Source: Treponema socranskii subsp. socranskii VPI DR56BR1116 = ATCC 35536 (GTDB lineage Bacteria; Spirochaetota; Spirochaetia; Treponematales; Treponemataceae). From it: a DNA stretch of 64,000 bases. How positions within the stretch are numbered: position 1 is the stretch's first letter; every line of letters starts with the position of its first letter. Made by a program: the position numbers and the translations under genes. Below, one piece after another: positions 35,301 through 44,100 of this stretch. The notes below the pieces were generated by a model, which was not told the DNA's origin, did not search any database, and worked only from the letters and a program-made list of their open reading frames with translations. The stretch covers positions 124,001 through 188,000 of the forward strand of contig NZ_AVQI01000050.1 in assembly GCF_000468115.1 (NCBI RefSeq), read 5' to 3'.

Positions 35301-37023
35301 TAGCGTTTCCAAGCCGTCTTCCCGCCCACGCAAACGCAGCGGAATCGCTTGAAGCGGCGCTACCTGCAATGCCGATGAGCAGTTTTTGCCGTACGACACG
35401 GTCTGCCGTATCCGTTGCGCTCACGGATATCTCGTATATGCCTGCGCTCATTTTTTCGTTTACGGGCGGCCGCACGGTGAATTCGGTTTGACCTTCTTTA
35501 AGGGCGAACGCTTTTTCTTCTTCGCCGTTAAAACCGACAAGTACTTCGCGCAAGCCCGCTTCGGCTTTAATGCGGACGGCAGTCGAAACTTTATTTTGCG
35601 CGCCGTACAAAGGAATGACAGTGCCGCCCGATTCAAACGAGATGACGGGCGCTTTTCCTATTGAAGAGAATTGAACGGTATGCGCGTTTCCCGCCGTTCC
35701 ATCGGCGCGTACGGCGTACGCAATAAGCGTATGGTTTCCCGCGGAAAGTTCGTCTTCGGTCGCGGCAAAGGTGCCCGACGATTCGGATACAGCGACGGTT
35801 TTTTCTTCACCCTTGTCGATTCTATAACGGATTTCCGACGCGTTTGCGTATCCCAAACCGGAGATAAAAAGCGTGCCGTCTATTTTTTCGTTCCCTTTCG
35901 GACTTGCGATTTCCAAATCGGGCTTGTCTTTCGCTTTATCGATTTCAATCTTCTTTCTCTCTCTCACGACGTTTCCCGCAACGTCTTTTGCAACGAATTC
36001 GATGATAACCGATTTTGCACTTGTACGGGTAAAATCGAATTCTTTAACCCAATAATCGTTGCCCGGCGTTACGGGGATGTCTCCGCTTTCTTTTCCGCAT
36101 ATCCACGAAAGCGATTCGAGTCCCGTACCGTCGGAGACTTTACCCGCAACGGAAAAAACGCTTGAAACGGTTTCGGTTTCATCGTCCGGATAGATAAACG
36201 AAAGGGTCGGTGCAACATTGTCGACAAAGAATAAAAAAGTGTAGATTCCCGTCGAACCCTGTTTATCGACCGCTTTAAACCAGCATACGTTCGGGCCGTC
36301 GGAGAGCAGTCCCGTTTTTACGTCGAGTTTAAAAAACGAACGATTCAGTTTTTTATTGTGTGAAAGGCGTACTTCTTCAAATTTGTTCCCGTTGTCGAGC
36401 GAATAAAATAGGCGATCTATACCGTTTCCGTCTTCAACCGTTCCTTCCAGCTGCACGGTACCGGACACCAAAGTACCGGCTCCGGTATTCGTAACGTCCG
36501 TGACCGGCTGTCGTCTGTTCAAATTAAACGAAGTCTTTACGCTTTTTCCCTGAATACCGTTTACATCGACACCCCACACTTCGACGGTGTGCACGCCTTC
36601 GGCTAAAGACGCCGTATCGAGCGCGTACGACCAAAACTCCGTACCCTTAGCCGTATATATTTGTTCGCCGCCGTCGATGCGGAGCGAAACGCTCGAAACC
36701 TCATCGTCGTCATAACAGGTTCCGACGATATCCACATTGCCGCTTACGGCCGCGCCCGAACCGGGAAAAGCGATCGACGTAACGGGTAAATCCGAAGCGG
36801 GATCTATGTACATATTAAAAGGGCTCGCATAACCGACATTGCCGGCGATATCGCGAGCCGTTATGAGGATATTGTATTTTCCTTTTTTTTTCGCCGAAAT
36901 ATCTACCGTTTCCTGCCAGCTTTCCAACGGCCTGAGTTCGGTTTCGGTTATATCTCTGGAACCGAATGCGTAGATACCGCCTAATGTGCAGCAAAAGCAA
37001 ATGATACATGCAAGTTGTTTCAT
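32350..37023 (-). CDS. Ig-like repeat protein with C-terminal outer-membrane beta-barrel
   Basis: A 1557-residue exported protein. A signal peptide (about 1-19) is followed by a long series of Ig-like units of about 90-100 residues with the recurring theme SGTVQLEGTVEDGNG, VDNVAPTLSFIYPDD, IRVSLEKPVAHMISPD and GLITIGGTASDGNGIGE. The last 176 residues (about 1382-1557) switch to alternating amphipathic strands rich in aromatic residues and glycine (GLHFELGFWGATLWNAGIGL, FGYYFGPDWQWLYLNVAVG) and end in valine-phenylalanine, the usual C-terminal signal of outer-membrane barrels. The barrel would anchor the Ig part at the cell surface. GGGAG precedes the ATG. A promoter about 240 bases upstream implies a long leader. 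Confidence 0.82.
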   Translation of the reverse strand: MKQLACIICFCCTLGGIYAFGSRDITETELRPLESWQETVDISAKKKGKYNILITARDIAGNVGYASPFNMYIDPASDLPVTSIAFPGSGAAVSGNVDIVGTCYDDDEVSSVSLRIDGGEQIYTAKGTEFWSYALDTASLAEGVHTVEVWGVDVNGIQGKSVKTSFNLNRRQPVTDVTNTGAGTLVSGTVQLEGTVEDGNGIDRLFYSLDNGNKFEEVRLSHNKKLNRSFFKLDVKTGLLSDGPNVCWFKAVDKQGSTGIYTFLFFVDNVAPTLSFIYPDDETETVSSVFSVAGKVSDGTGLESLSWICGKESGDIPVTPGNDYWVKEFDFTRTSAKSVIIEFVAKDVAGNVVRERKKIEIDKAKDKPDLEIASPKGNEKIDGTLFISGLGYANASEIRYRIDKGEEKTVAVSESSGTFAATEDELSAGNHTLIAYAVRADGTAGNAHTVQFSSIGKAPVISFESGGTVIPLYGAQNKVSTAVRIKAEAGLREVLVGFNGEEEKAFALKEGQTEFTVRPPVNEKMSAGIYEISVSATDTADRVVRQKLLIGIAGSAASSDSAAFAWAGRRLGNATVLEADEFLTGLYYSAEGAQIESVELSGSAELACEVEGNVVKIAAAKDGTYNGVRVTIRTSDGEEMTSESVDILVDTAFPVITLEQSASSSYVKDSIAFSGSVSGTSFPLEYSLTSASSDEVLTGTLESRFQKTLDVKGFPDGALLLTVVASDSVGKKTSEHRIFIKDTEAPDVRMVMPANGDKVNGSVTAAFKISEKFGGVKAEYKAEDKNSAWKEFPYASLSNVVIGTASEPISKNMKFRFTDAAGNAKLIDTYDFDIDTAADAPIVEIHLPFENQIIVEDFEISGIVYDDDAPAKIHYKIDNAPYTTLDVTHTFSIPVALSSLTDNEHTISIYGEDIYGVKSAPVERKIRVSLEKPVAHMISPDINETVKGLITIGGTASDGNGIGEVYISVNNGNSFLRTEGAEKWSYSLNTQVIGDGTHVVLIKTIDKYGLESVSSTLINTDNTPPSLEIEYPLAGSTLEKDLFVSGQAWDNISLEGVTLKIKSLSNTTVPASLAQIKLKTELLIAESIDIASLPEGRYNLEISGVDKAGNTNEAAVNFDVSRKADKNKIELLYPLNGETLCGEFNVYGRVDPSSNIQQVSLFIDGTQITTSDVSKTSYVSFQLNSDVISEGTHTIEIKGILPANQTVISSGVSMQYNEDGPWITIDNLAMGDFAIDRPYLKGRAGYAVSQAEKDAAFAKDASADAKHLFASKRLKQVEVSFNNGRTFAPAKLKNGWQYRIETEDLVEGNHFLLVRAVMENKEVAICRTIIQIDKTAPDITLISPGKGGRYNGSISFTGLTRDNIALQEASAALRKGDKATYGVPKFIQGLHFELGFWGATLWNAGIGLSFFDDNVKLQFHYGQFTQSQFDWFYKTQDRSLRQIRYGGHVGSIKLLANVFELPFGYYFGPDWQWLYLNVAVGAQFSLFSETQSGKPQVLSAGLVQVEFPRVKLHKRQRFSSFSFFTEGQLWFIPTDVDGPSIKSVMPHIAGGVRVNVF

Positions 37024-37261
37024 AAAACTCCCTTAATTATAGTAAGTATAACCGATAAACGATTTTCAAACGACTGTTCAAAGTAGGTACCGGCCGATAA
37101 AAACATCGATTCGCTCCATTATCGGCGCGCCCTTTCGAAATCTTTACGTCGGGACATTGCGGCCGAAGAGTATTTGCCCAAAACGGCGAACAGTTAATTC
37201 TGTCATATTCTGTACTAAAATATTTTTAATTAAAATACTCTAAAGTATCTAATTACTCTAA

Positions 37262-37290
37262 ATTATAGCAAAGAAGCAAAAAAAATGCAA
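37262..37290 (-). promoter_or_regulatory. Promoter of the Ig-repeat surface genes
   Basis: Minus strand: TTGCAT, 17 bases, TATAAT. The -10 is perfect, with TGC just before it. It lies about 240 bases upstream of the 1557-residue protein's start. Confidence 0.55.
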
Positions 37291-37447
37291 GCGTTTATGT
37301 GTAGTTGTAATAGCAGCGTACCCTGTTTATTATATAAATATCGATATGCAGTGCGTTTCGGCAGAGACGGTTTTGTCTTTTTCGAAACGGGGCGGCGTAT
37401 CGCCGCACACACATTGCGCACGTTTTACCGCAGCACCCCGTATCGAC

Positions 37448-37484
37448 AGGCTGCCGAAAAAGTAACCGACTTTTAAGACTGCCC
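37448..37484. repeat. Dispersed hairpin repeat, copy 4
   Basis: Begins AGGCTGCCGAAAAAGTAACC and ends GACTTTTAAGACTGCCCT, followed by a short T run on the plus strand. It lies 18 bases beyond the stop of the e(P4)-type phosphatase gene (minus strand). Confidence 0.7.
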
Positions 37485-37501
37485 TTTTTCCGGCCGTAGA
37501 A

Positions 37502-38362
37502 TTATTTTTTCCAAACTTTTAAATTATCTCTGCGGATCTTCAGCTTACCGGCCGCATCGGTTTTATAATAATCGACGTTCAGTCCTCCTTCCCAATTTCC
37601 GTAGAGGGGATTCGGCAAAACGATGTATTTTATGCCGAAGTCGGCTTTGTATTTGTCGACGGCCGCACGGCGTACATCGTTGAGCTGATGATATGTTTCT
37701 CCCGTAAAGGCGAAATCGTCCAGATTGTCGCCGATAAAGACGACGATTTCGTAACCGGCTTTTTCCACCTGTTCAAAGCGTCCCGTTTTTTTCGACTCTT
37801 TGTCTTTTAAGAGCATCGATGTTTCATCGACGCCGGTAAAGCCGAGCGCTTTTAAATTATTAACCGTCGGCTGATATTCCGCACCGGCCGTACGGTTCGA
37901 AACGTAAAACATTTTGCCGCCGTGCGAATTAACGTAATTTGCAAATTCGACGGCTCCGGGAATCGCGCGCGCCTGTTCGGCTTTGCACCACGTCGTCCAA
38001 GACGCGGGATCGAATCCCTTGTGTTCGAGCAGGCGGCTCGCGCCTTCGGCGGAATTATCGATCATCGTTTCGTCGAGATCGACGACGACCGCTTTTTTCA
38101 TGCCGTTTGCCGGAGCGGCCGCATCGAACGCCGCTTTTGCCGCATTGAACGCTTGATATGCGAGCGCGCGGTATTCGCCCGATTGCTGCATCCAGTTGAA
38201 CGCCTGCATCCCCTGTTCCGCGAGCAATACTTCGTCCGCTTCATTTTTCGCCGCAGCTGCCTGCTTCGGTTTTTCCGCCGCCCCTAAAGCGGTCGTACAC
38301 AATGCGAAAAAAATCGCGCCGATAAAAATTTCCGAAATCGATTTTGTTATGCGTTTCATCAT
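37502..38362 (-). CDS. e(P4)-type acid phosphatase / 5'-nucleotidase (HAD IIIB)
   Basis: A 286-residue exported HAD phosphatase of the lipoprotein e(P4) family, which removes phosphate from nucleoside monophosphates and NMN. The HAD motifs are VVDLDETMIDN (D95 and D97), SNRTAG, and the acidic GDNLDDF. The signal peptide has cysteine at 22 but a poor lipobox, so it may be released or anchored. A strong ribosome binding site (AGGAGG) precedes the ATG. It lies downstream of a UshA-like nucleotidase gene in the same direction, with 157 bases between, suggesting joint use in nucleotide or NAD scavenging. A hairpin repeat follows it. Confidence 0.87.
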   Translation of the reverse strand: MMKRITKSISEIFIGAIFFALCTTALGAAEKPKQAAAAKNEADEVLLAEQGMQAFNWMQQSGEYRALAYQAFNAAKAAFDAAAPANGMKKAVVVDLDETMIDNSAEGASRLLEHKGFDPASWTTWCKAEQARAIPGAVEFANYVNSHGGKMFYVSNRTAGAEYQPTVNNLKALGFTGVDETSMLLKDKESKKTGRFEQVEKAGYEIVVFIGDNLDDFAFTGETYHQLNDVRRAAVDKYKADFGIKYIVLPNPLYGNWEGGLNVDYYKTDAAGKLKIRRDNLKVWKK

Positions 38363-38519
38363 AACCTCCTGATGTATGTAATAAAAGTATACGGCTTCAA
38401 TGCCGAAAAACGACGCCGATGCCGTAACGAGTTTTTTTAATTTTACAGCACCGGACGCGGTTTTGCAAGAAATCGAGAATGTTTTGATAAAAAAACGCGC
38501 AACCGTTTTCCGCGGTATG

Positions 38520-40091
38520 TCACTCGGGCAGTTTTCCGCCTACAAGCGTAATGCGTCCGTCGGTCGAAGGCGTGACCGCGCCCTCGAGCCTCTGCGCGTA
38601 TTCCATGACGACCGTGCTGATGAGCATCGACGTGTTGTAGGTGTCGATCGAAGTTTTCAACACCGTATAGCCGTCGCCGCCCTTTGCCATATAATCGTTC
38701 GTCGCAAAGCGATAGGTTCGGTTTTTGTCGATCGGTTTTCCGCCGATTGTCACACCGCCGATTTTGCCGTTGCCGTCCGCGTCATAGGTGATCGTGTAGC
38801 GGATCTCTTTTGAAACCTGCGTAAAGGCACCGGCTCCCTGTTTGATGCTTCCGATAAAATCGAAGAGCTTAACGACGTCTTCGCCTTTCAGCGTGAGCAC
38901 GTACACATAGTTTTCAAAGGGCAAAACGGTGAGAATGTTTTCCCGCGTAACGCTGCCCGCAGGAAGCGGAGCGCGGATGCCGCCGCCGTTCGTAATCGCA
39001 CCGTCGACGGTTACGCCGGTCGTTTTCAGATAGTCGACCATCGCATCCGTCACGAGATCGCCGAGCGCCATTTCTCGGTAGCGCGTGAGGCGTTTTCCGA
39101 ATTCGAAAGCAGCCGTCGTTTTCATGACGACTTCTTTCAGCGACGCGTTCGCTTTATCGACATAGGGTTTCAAAAGCGCTTCGACGTCGGGATCGGGCGG
39201 GAAGGCTTTGAGCGTAATCGGAACGGCTTTCCACGTAAAATTCGTCACTTTGCCGTCTTTGATCGTCATAACTCCGTCACCGACGTATTTCCCGTATTCG
39301 TTTGCGGTGACGATCGGTACGCCGTTGATGATTTTCGGCATTTCAAAATAGGAGTGCGAGTGACCGTCGACGATCAAATCGATGCCCGAAACCCGTTCGG
39401 CGAGCTTTACCGACGTATTCTGCGTTTCCGTTTCCGGAACGTCGCCGAGGTGTCCGTCGATGATGACGATATCGGCTTTTTCTTTTTCGCGTACTCTTTT
39501 TACCATCTGCTTTGCCGCTTCGATTTCATCGATAAAGGTGAGACTCTTGTCGGGGCTTGCGATGACGAGCGTGCGCAGCGTCGTCAATCCGATGACCGCG
39601 ACGCGGAAGCCGTCGTAATCTTTAATGATATACGGTTTGACGAGGTAGTGTCCGCCGCGCTTGATGTTCGCGGACAGCCACGGGAATTCGGCAATTTTTA
39701 TCTGCCGTTCGAGCTTTGCGAGCGTTCCGTCGAATTCGTGGTTTCCGAGCACTATCGCATCGAATCCCATTTTATTGAAACTCATGATGTCCGGTTCCGC
39801 GTTGAACATATTCGAAAGCGCAGACCCCGTGTTTACGTCTCCCGCATGGAGCACGAGCACGTTTTTGTTTTGTGCGCGTACCTGCTTGATAAACGTCGCC
39901 ATGGATACGAGCCCGCCGACACCGTCTTTCGTTGCCAAAACGGCGCCGTGCGTATCGTTTACGTGAAGGATGACGAGCTCATGCGCTTTGCCGTCGCTGC
40001 GTCGGGGAGCAGGCGTGCTTGCACAACTGCTTGCAAAGAGAGCGATCGCCGCGGCTGCCGCAGCGATAATCATTCCGAATCGTTTTTTCAT
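38520..40091 (-). CDS. UshA-type 5'-nucleotidase / nucleotide pyrophosphatase lipoprotein
   Basis: A 523-residue predicted lipoprotein (lipobox LFASSC, Cys 23). The N-terminal calcineurin-like metallophosphatase domain has VNDTHG, HAGDVNTGS, GNHEFD and VDGHSHSY. The C-terminal 5'-nucleotidase domain (about 330-510) has ITNGGGIRAPLPAG and NDYMAKGGDGY, the substrate-binding signature. Such enzymes hydrolyse extracellular nucleotides, UDP-sugars or NAD. AGG-type ribosome binding site precedes the ATG. Its neighbour e(P4)-type phosphatase could complete dephosphorylation. Confidence 0.9.
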   Translation of the reverse strand: MKKRFGMIIAAAAAAIALFASSCASTPAPRRSDGKAHELVILHVNDTHGAVLATKDGVGGLVSMATFIKQVRAQNKNVLVLHAGDVNTGSALSNMFNAEPDIMSFNKMGFDAIVLGNHEFDGTLAKLERQIKIAEFPWLSANIKRGGHYLVKPYIIKDYDGFRVAVIGLTTLRTLVIASPDKSLTFIDEIEAAKQMVKRVREKEKADIVIIDGHLGDVPETETQNTSVKLAERVSGIDLIVDGHSHSYFEMPKIINGVPIVTANEYGKYVGDGVMTIKDGKVTNFTWKAVPITLKAFPPDPDVEALLKPYVDKANASLKEVVMKTTAAFEFGKRLTRYREMALGDLVTDAMVDYLKTTGVTVDGAITNGGGIRAPLPAGSVTRENILTVLPFENYVYVLTLKGEDVVKLFDFIGSIKQGAGAFTQVSKEIRYTITYDADGNGKIGGVTIGGKPIDKNRTYRFATNDYMAKGGDGYTVLKTSIDTYNTSMLISTVVMEYAQRLEGAVTPSTDGRITLVGGKLPE

Positions 40092-40215
40092 ATTACCTCC
40101 ATAAGTTTACGAATAATTATGCGCCGTATCGTTCCGCACACCCCTGCATTATGCTGCAGCATACTCCCGCACTTACCCTGCGCTACGGACGGCGGTGGTT
40201 TCAGCTTTACGATGA

Positions 40216-41082
40216 CTAAACGCTTTCCACTTCTTCTTCGGTAAGGCCGGTTGCTTGCATTATTTTTTTTACGGAATCACCGAGTTGTTTTAATATCTTT
40301 GCCGTTTCGAGAGCTTTTTGGTATGCTCCATCGGAAAAGCCTTGTTGTATACCAATCCTTAGACTTTCTTCTCTCTGTACTGCGATGTCCGTATCATAGT
40401 CATATTCCGCTACTAACATATTGATTACCTCCCGCGATTTTCGCTGTAAGTATTCTTTTAAAATTCCTTTTTCTATGCATATCTTTACCGCATTGGTAAA
40501 GCCGTTTTCGCTGTCGAGTTGTGTTTGCTTTCTCACTTCCTCTACAAACAAGCTGTATTCTTCAAGCGGTTTACAGGCTGTTAGGATTTTATTTGCCTTG
40601 TCCGTATTGATATTAAGCACTTTTACTTCAAGTTCCAGCGGTAACTGTTCGGGTTTTGTTATAAAGGCATCGGAAAGTTTCAGAACCGCAGTTTTAGGAT
40701 AATCTTCCTTGCCGTTGTAAAAGACATAGAATTCAGGAGTAGGTATTTTTGACAGCTTTCTTAAATATCTATCTGTCGGTGCTTGCAGTTTTTCATACAG
40801 CCTTGCGATGTATTCTAAAAAACGCAGGGGCATATTTTCATTTATTGTAGATTGGTGTTCAGCCAATACGATGATTTTATTGTCTACAAGGCAGGAAACA
40901 TCATTGATTATGTTCATGTACATAACATTATCAAGCCTTATATTTTCTACGGGACAAGAAAGCTGCAGGTTCGTTCCGTGCAGGGCATTATACAACGACA
41001 AAAAGTTTTCCTTCGCCTTTTCATCTTCTGCAAAAAGGTCGACAAATACCGAATCCTTGTATTTTCTGTTTGCCGTACTCAT
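40216..41082 (-). CDS. Rpn family recombination-promoting nuclease / PD-(D/E)XK transposase
   Basis: A 288-residue protein matching the Rpn/PDDEXK_2 family. The catalytic region is LVDNKIIVLAEHQSTINENM, giving the D and E-x-Q of the nuclease core; RFLEYIARLYEKL follows. The middle is EVKVLNINTDKANKILTAC and the C-terminus carries a helical ...KALETAKILKQLG...TGLTEEEVESV tail, common in this family. Rpn proteins in E. coli are DNA endonucleases that raise recombination. This copy has no lesion. Decayed copies are at 23465-24154, 24238-24402 and 46165-46272. The start at 41080-41082 has AGGGG upstream. Confidence 0.87.
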   Translation of the reverse strand: MSTANRKYKDSVFVDLFAEDEKAKENFLSLYNALHGTNLQLSCPVENIRLDNVMYMNIINDVSCLVDNKIIVLAEHQSTINENMPLRFLEYIARLYEKLQAPTDRYLRKLSKIPTPEFYVFYNGKEDYPKTAVLKLSDAFITKPEQLPLELEVKVLNINTDKANKILTACKPLEEYSLFVEEVRKQTQLDSENGFTNAVKICIEKGILKEYLQRKSREVINMLVAEYDYDTDIAVQREESLRIGIQQGFSDGAYQKALETAKILKQLGDSVKKIMQATGLTEEEVESV

Positions 41083-41164
41083 ATCATACCCCTGCATTAT
41101 ACCACACACCTCTGCCCTATGGGGATAGCTCGTTCACCCCTACAGGGGTGAACCATCCGTTTAA

Positions 41165-44100
41165 TTAAGGTATTGCAGAAAACTTATCCGCCGTTGTTCC
41201 CATAGTGCCCGCATTAGCCTTATAGGTTCCAAGCTGGGCCAAAGGCACCTGTATTCCCCCGTTCGGCAAGGAGTCGCAGTATCTAAAAGCGGAGCCAAAA
41301 TTAAAGCTGTTATAATTGCAATTAAGTTTTACTCTTTCTAATTTTTCACAGCCTTGAAAACAGCTTGTCATATTAAAAACCCCTGAAGGAATATCGGGAC
41401 CTGTAGTTAATTTTTTACAGTAACGAAAACACTCCTGAATATCCGTAACGCTTGCAGGAATAGCGGGAACTGTAGTTAAATTTTCACAGTCGTAAAAACA
41501 AGCTCGCATATCCGTAACGTTAGAAGGAAAGTTTTCAAAAGAAACAAGGTTTGTACACTGAGAAAAACAAGCGCTCATATCGTTAACGGAAAGGCCGGAT
41601 GGCAGTTTAAGCGCAACTTTTTTAGAGAGGTCTTTTTTTAGCAGTTCTCCGAGTGGTCCGGGATCCGGGGGTGACGCGTATGTACCCTTTAAGTCCGCTG
41701 CGGATATACCGGTTACTTCGATATAATTTACTTCGGTTGCCGAAGCATTGGCAAGGTAGGCTTCCAACTGACCATACGGTACTTCCGTATATCTACCCTG
41801 TTTGAGATAGCCGTTTCCGCCGACCGTCCACGGCTGCGGGGTGCCGCCTACGATTTTCGGCGTTACGGCGAACTTGGTATAGTTCGTGCCGACTGCGCTA
41901 CCGTCAAGCACTTGCGTACTCGAGTTGTATTGGCTGTCCGCTACTGTAATGCGTGCGACGGGTGCAGTTCCTGTCAATGCACCGTCAAGTTTTATTTTTT
42001 CATTGCCGGATGCATGTTCCGCCAAATACACATCGTTTTGTCCCGGCTTGTCTTTATCGGAACCGCTTGAAGGCGTAATGCGGGCGGAATTTTTCATCGA
42101 AAAATCGCATTGGGGATTGGCATAAACGGCACCACCCTTTTCTGCCTGATTGTTTTCTATGGTGCCTTTGTTAAGTCTGATTTCGGCAGCCAATTCAGTA
42201 TAAATACCGCCGCCCTCTCCTGTTAGATTTCCGGTTGTATCAACTACGCGGTTCCCGCTTATTTTACCGCCGCTCATAGTCAAACGTGTAGTATCCGAAC
42301 TTTTGTGCAGATATATGCCGGCTCCGAAGGCTGTAGCCGTATTTCCGCTTATTTCGGGAACGGAAGAAGACGAACTTGTGAACATACTGCAAGAGGCATC
42401 TATCACATAGATACCGCCGCCGTTTTGAGCCTTGTTTTGCTTAATATGTACCCCGTTCTTTATATCTAAAGTACCGTCAATAAAATAGATGCCGCCTCCG
42501 TTCTCAGCGGTAAGAGTACCCAAGGTTCCGTTATTGGAGATTTCGGTAAGGCCATAAGTACCGGAATCCGTTAAGGTAAGTTTGGTAGTTCCCGAACCGT
42601 CTGTTCCTACACAAATGCCTGCCCCCTGGCGTGCAAAGTTTTGTTTTATTTTTACACCTTCCATCAGAGCGTTTGCAGTGATAAGGGCAAAGGCACCGCC
42701 TTCTCCCGGAGAAGTATCTGTTGCTTTGTTACCGGTAAACTCGCCGCCTTGTACGGTCAATTCCGTATTCGGATTGCCGCTCCGTCCTACAAAATAAACG
42801 GCACCGCCTTTTAATTCAGCGTGATTGTTGTTCATGTTTACAGCTGTAAGCGTAAGTTTTCTATCTCCTGCAATGACATAAACCGCACCGCCATTCGCCG
42901 CTTCGTTGCCCGTAAAGGTGCAGCTTGTTATGTTGACAGTTGCGTTTTTTGCGTATATACCGCCGCCTTCTTTGGCTGCTTTGTTGCCGATAAGCTGTAC
43001 GCCCTGCGCCGGGCTGCCCGCGGGAGCTTTCATCGTCAAGGTGCAGGTCTCGTTGATATAGATGCCGCCGCCTTGGCCTTCGTTTGCTCCGGTGCCGGTT
43101 GCCGTGTTTGCGTCATTTGTACCCATGCCGCCGATGGTACCGCCTTCGATGGTTACGGTGGAGGGGGCGGACGACGGAGCGCCGGTCTTTTCCGCGCAGA
43201 TTGCACCGCCTTGTTTGTCTGCTTTGTTGCCCGTAAGGGTACAGCCTGTCATGGTAACGGTTGCACCTTCTGCATAGATTGCGCCGCCTGTGCCGGTATT
43301 GGCCGCCGTGTGCGCTGTGCAGTTTTTAATGCGTGTGTTTGTAAGCTTTATTTCGGTGTCCGTGCCGCATCCGATAGCTCCGCCTTTTTCCGCTTGACAG
43401 TCTTCGATAGTGCAGCCCTCAAGTTCCGCCGTGCTGCTGCCGCCGGTAACATTAATGGCGCCGCCGAATGTTCCGGATATACCTTTGCCGCCTGTAAGCG
43501 TCAGGTTTTTAAGGGTAAGCGTTTTGCCGCCCGATACGCGGAAGATGGGGTGCGCATTCGTGCCGAGATTATCACGGTTTGCGTTCAGCCCGGCAGATGC
43601 CGCTCCGTCGGCCTTTTCTATCGTCAGGTTTTTGTTGATGTCTATTTTGCCTCTGTTATCGCTGCCGCCGTTTTTTGCCGTAATTGTGCCGCTTATCTTG
43701 ATGGTATCTCCGTCTTGAGCGGCGGCAACCGCGTCTTTCAACTTTTTCCATGCGCCGCCCTCCGTGCCGTTTATAACGCCGGGTGCCTTTTTCAGCTTTC
43801 CGTCACTCTGTATTTTCCATAAGAAGCCGTCGTCTGTCTGCGTTACGGTGAACTTAGTGTAGTTTGGCGGTGTACCGGACCCTATACTGCCGCCGCCAAG
43901 CACCTCATCCCCGTCGTTGTAGTGTTCGGGCGTAATGCGGGCAACAATAGGCTCAGGACTCTGCAAAGCGTCGTCCAGCTTGATTTTGGCGCCGTCTGCA
44001 AGATACACGTCGTTTTTGCCCCTCGTGTTTGTATCGCCTCCCGTTGACGGGATAATGACGGTCTTACCGTACAGCCAAAGCGAGCATCCGGTTTCGACGC

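Larger units (their letters stand above)
37024..37501. other. Regulatory intergenic region upstream of the surface genes
   Basis: No gene was recognised. It holds the minus-strand promoter at 37262-37290, an AT-rich block with ATTACTCTAAA-like repeats at about 37215-37265 inside the predicted leader, and a hairpin repeat at 37448-37484. The stretch between promoter and start codon (about 235 bases) is long enough for leader regulation, but no known riboswitch was recognised. Confidence 0.5.

Noticed and set aside
39354-40244. 296-codon frame opposite the UshA-type gene
   Set aside because: Antisense shadow; the minus-strand frame has all nucleotidase motifs.
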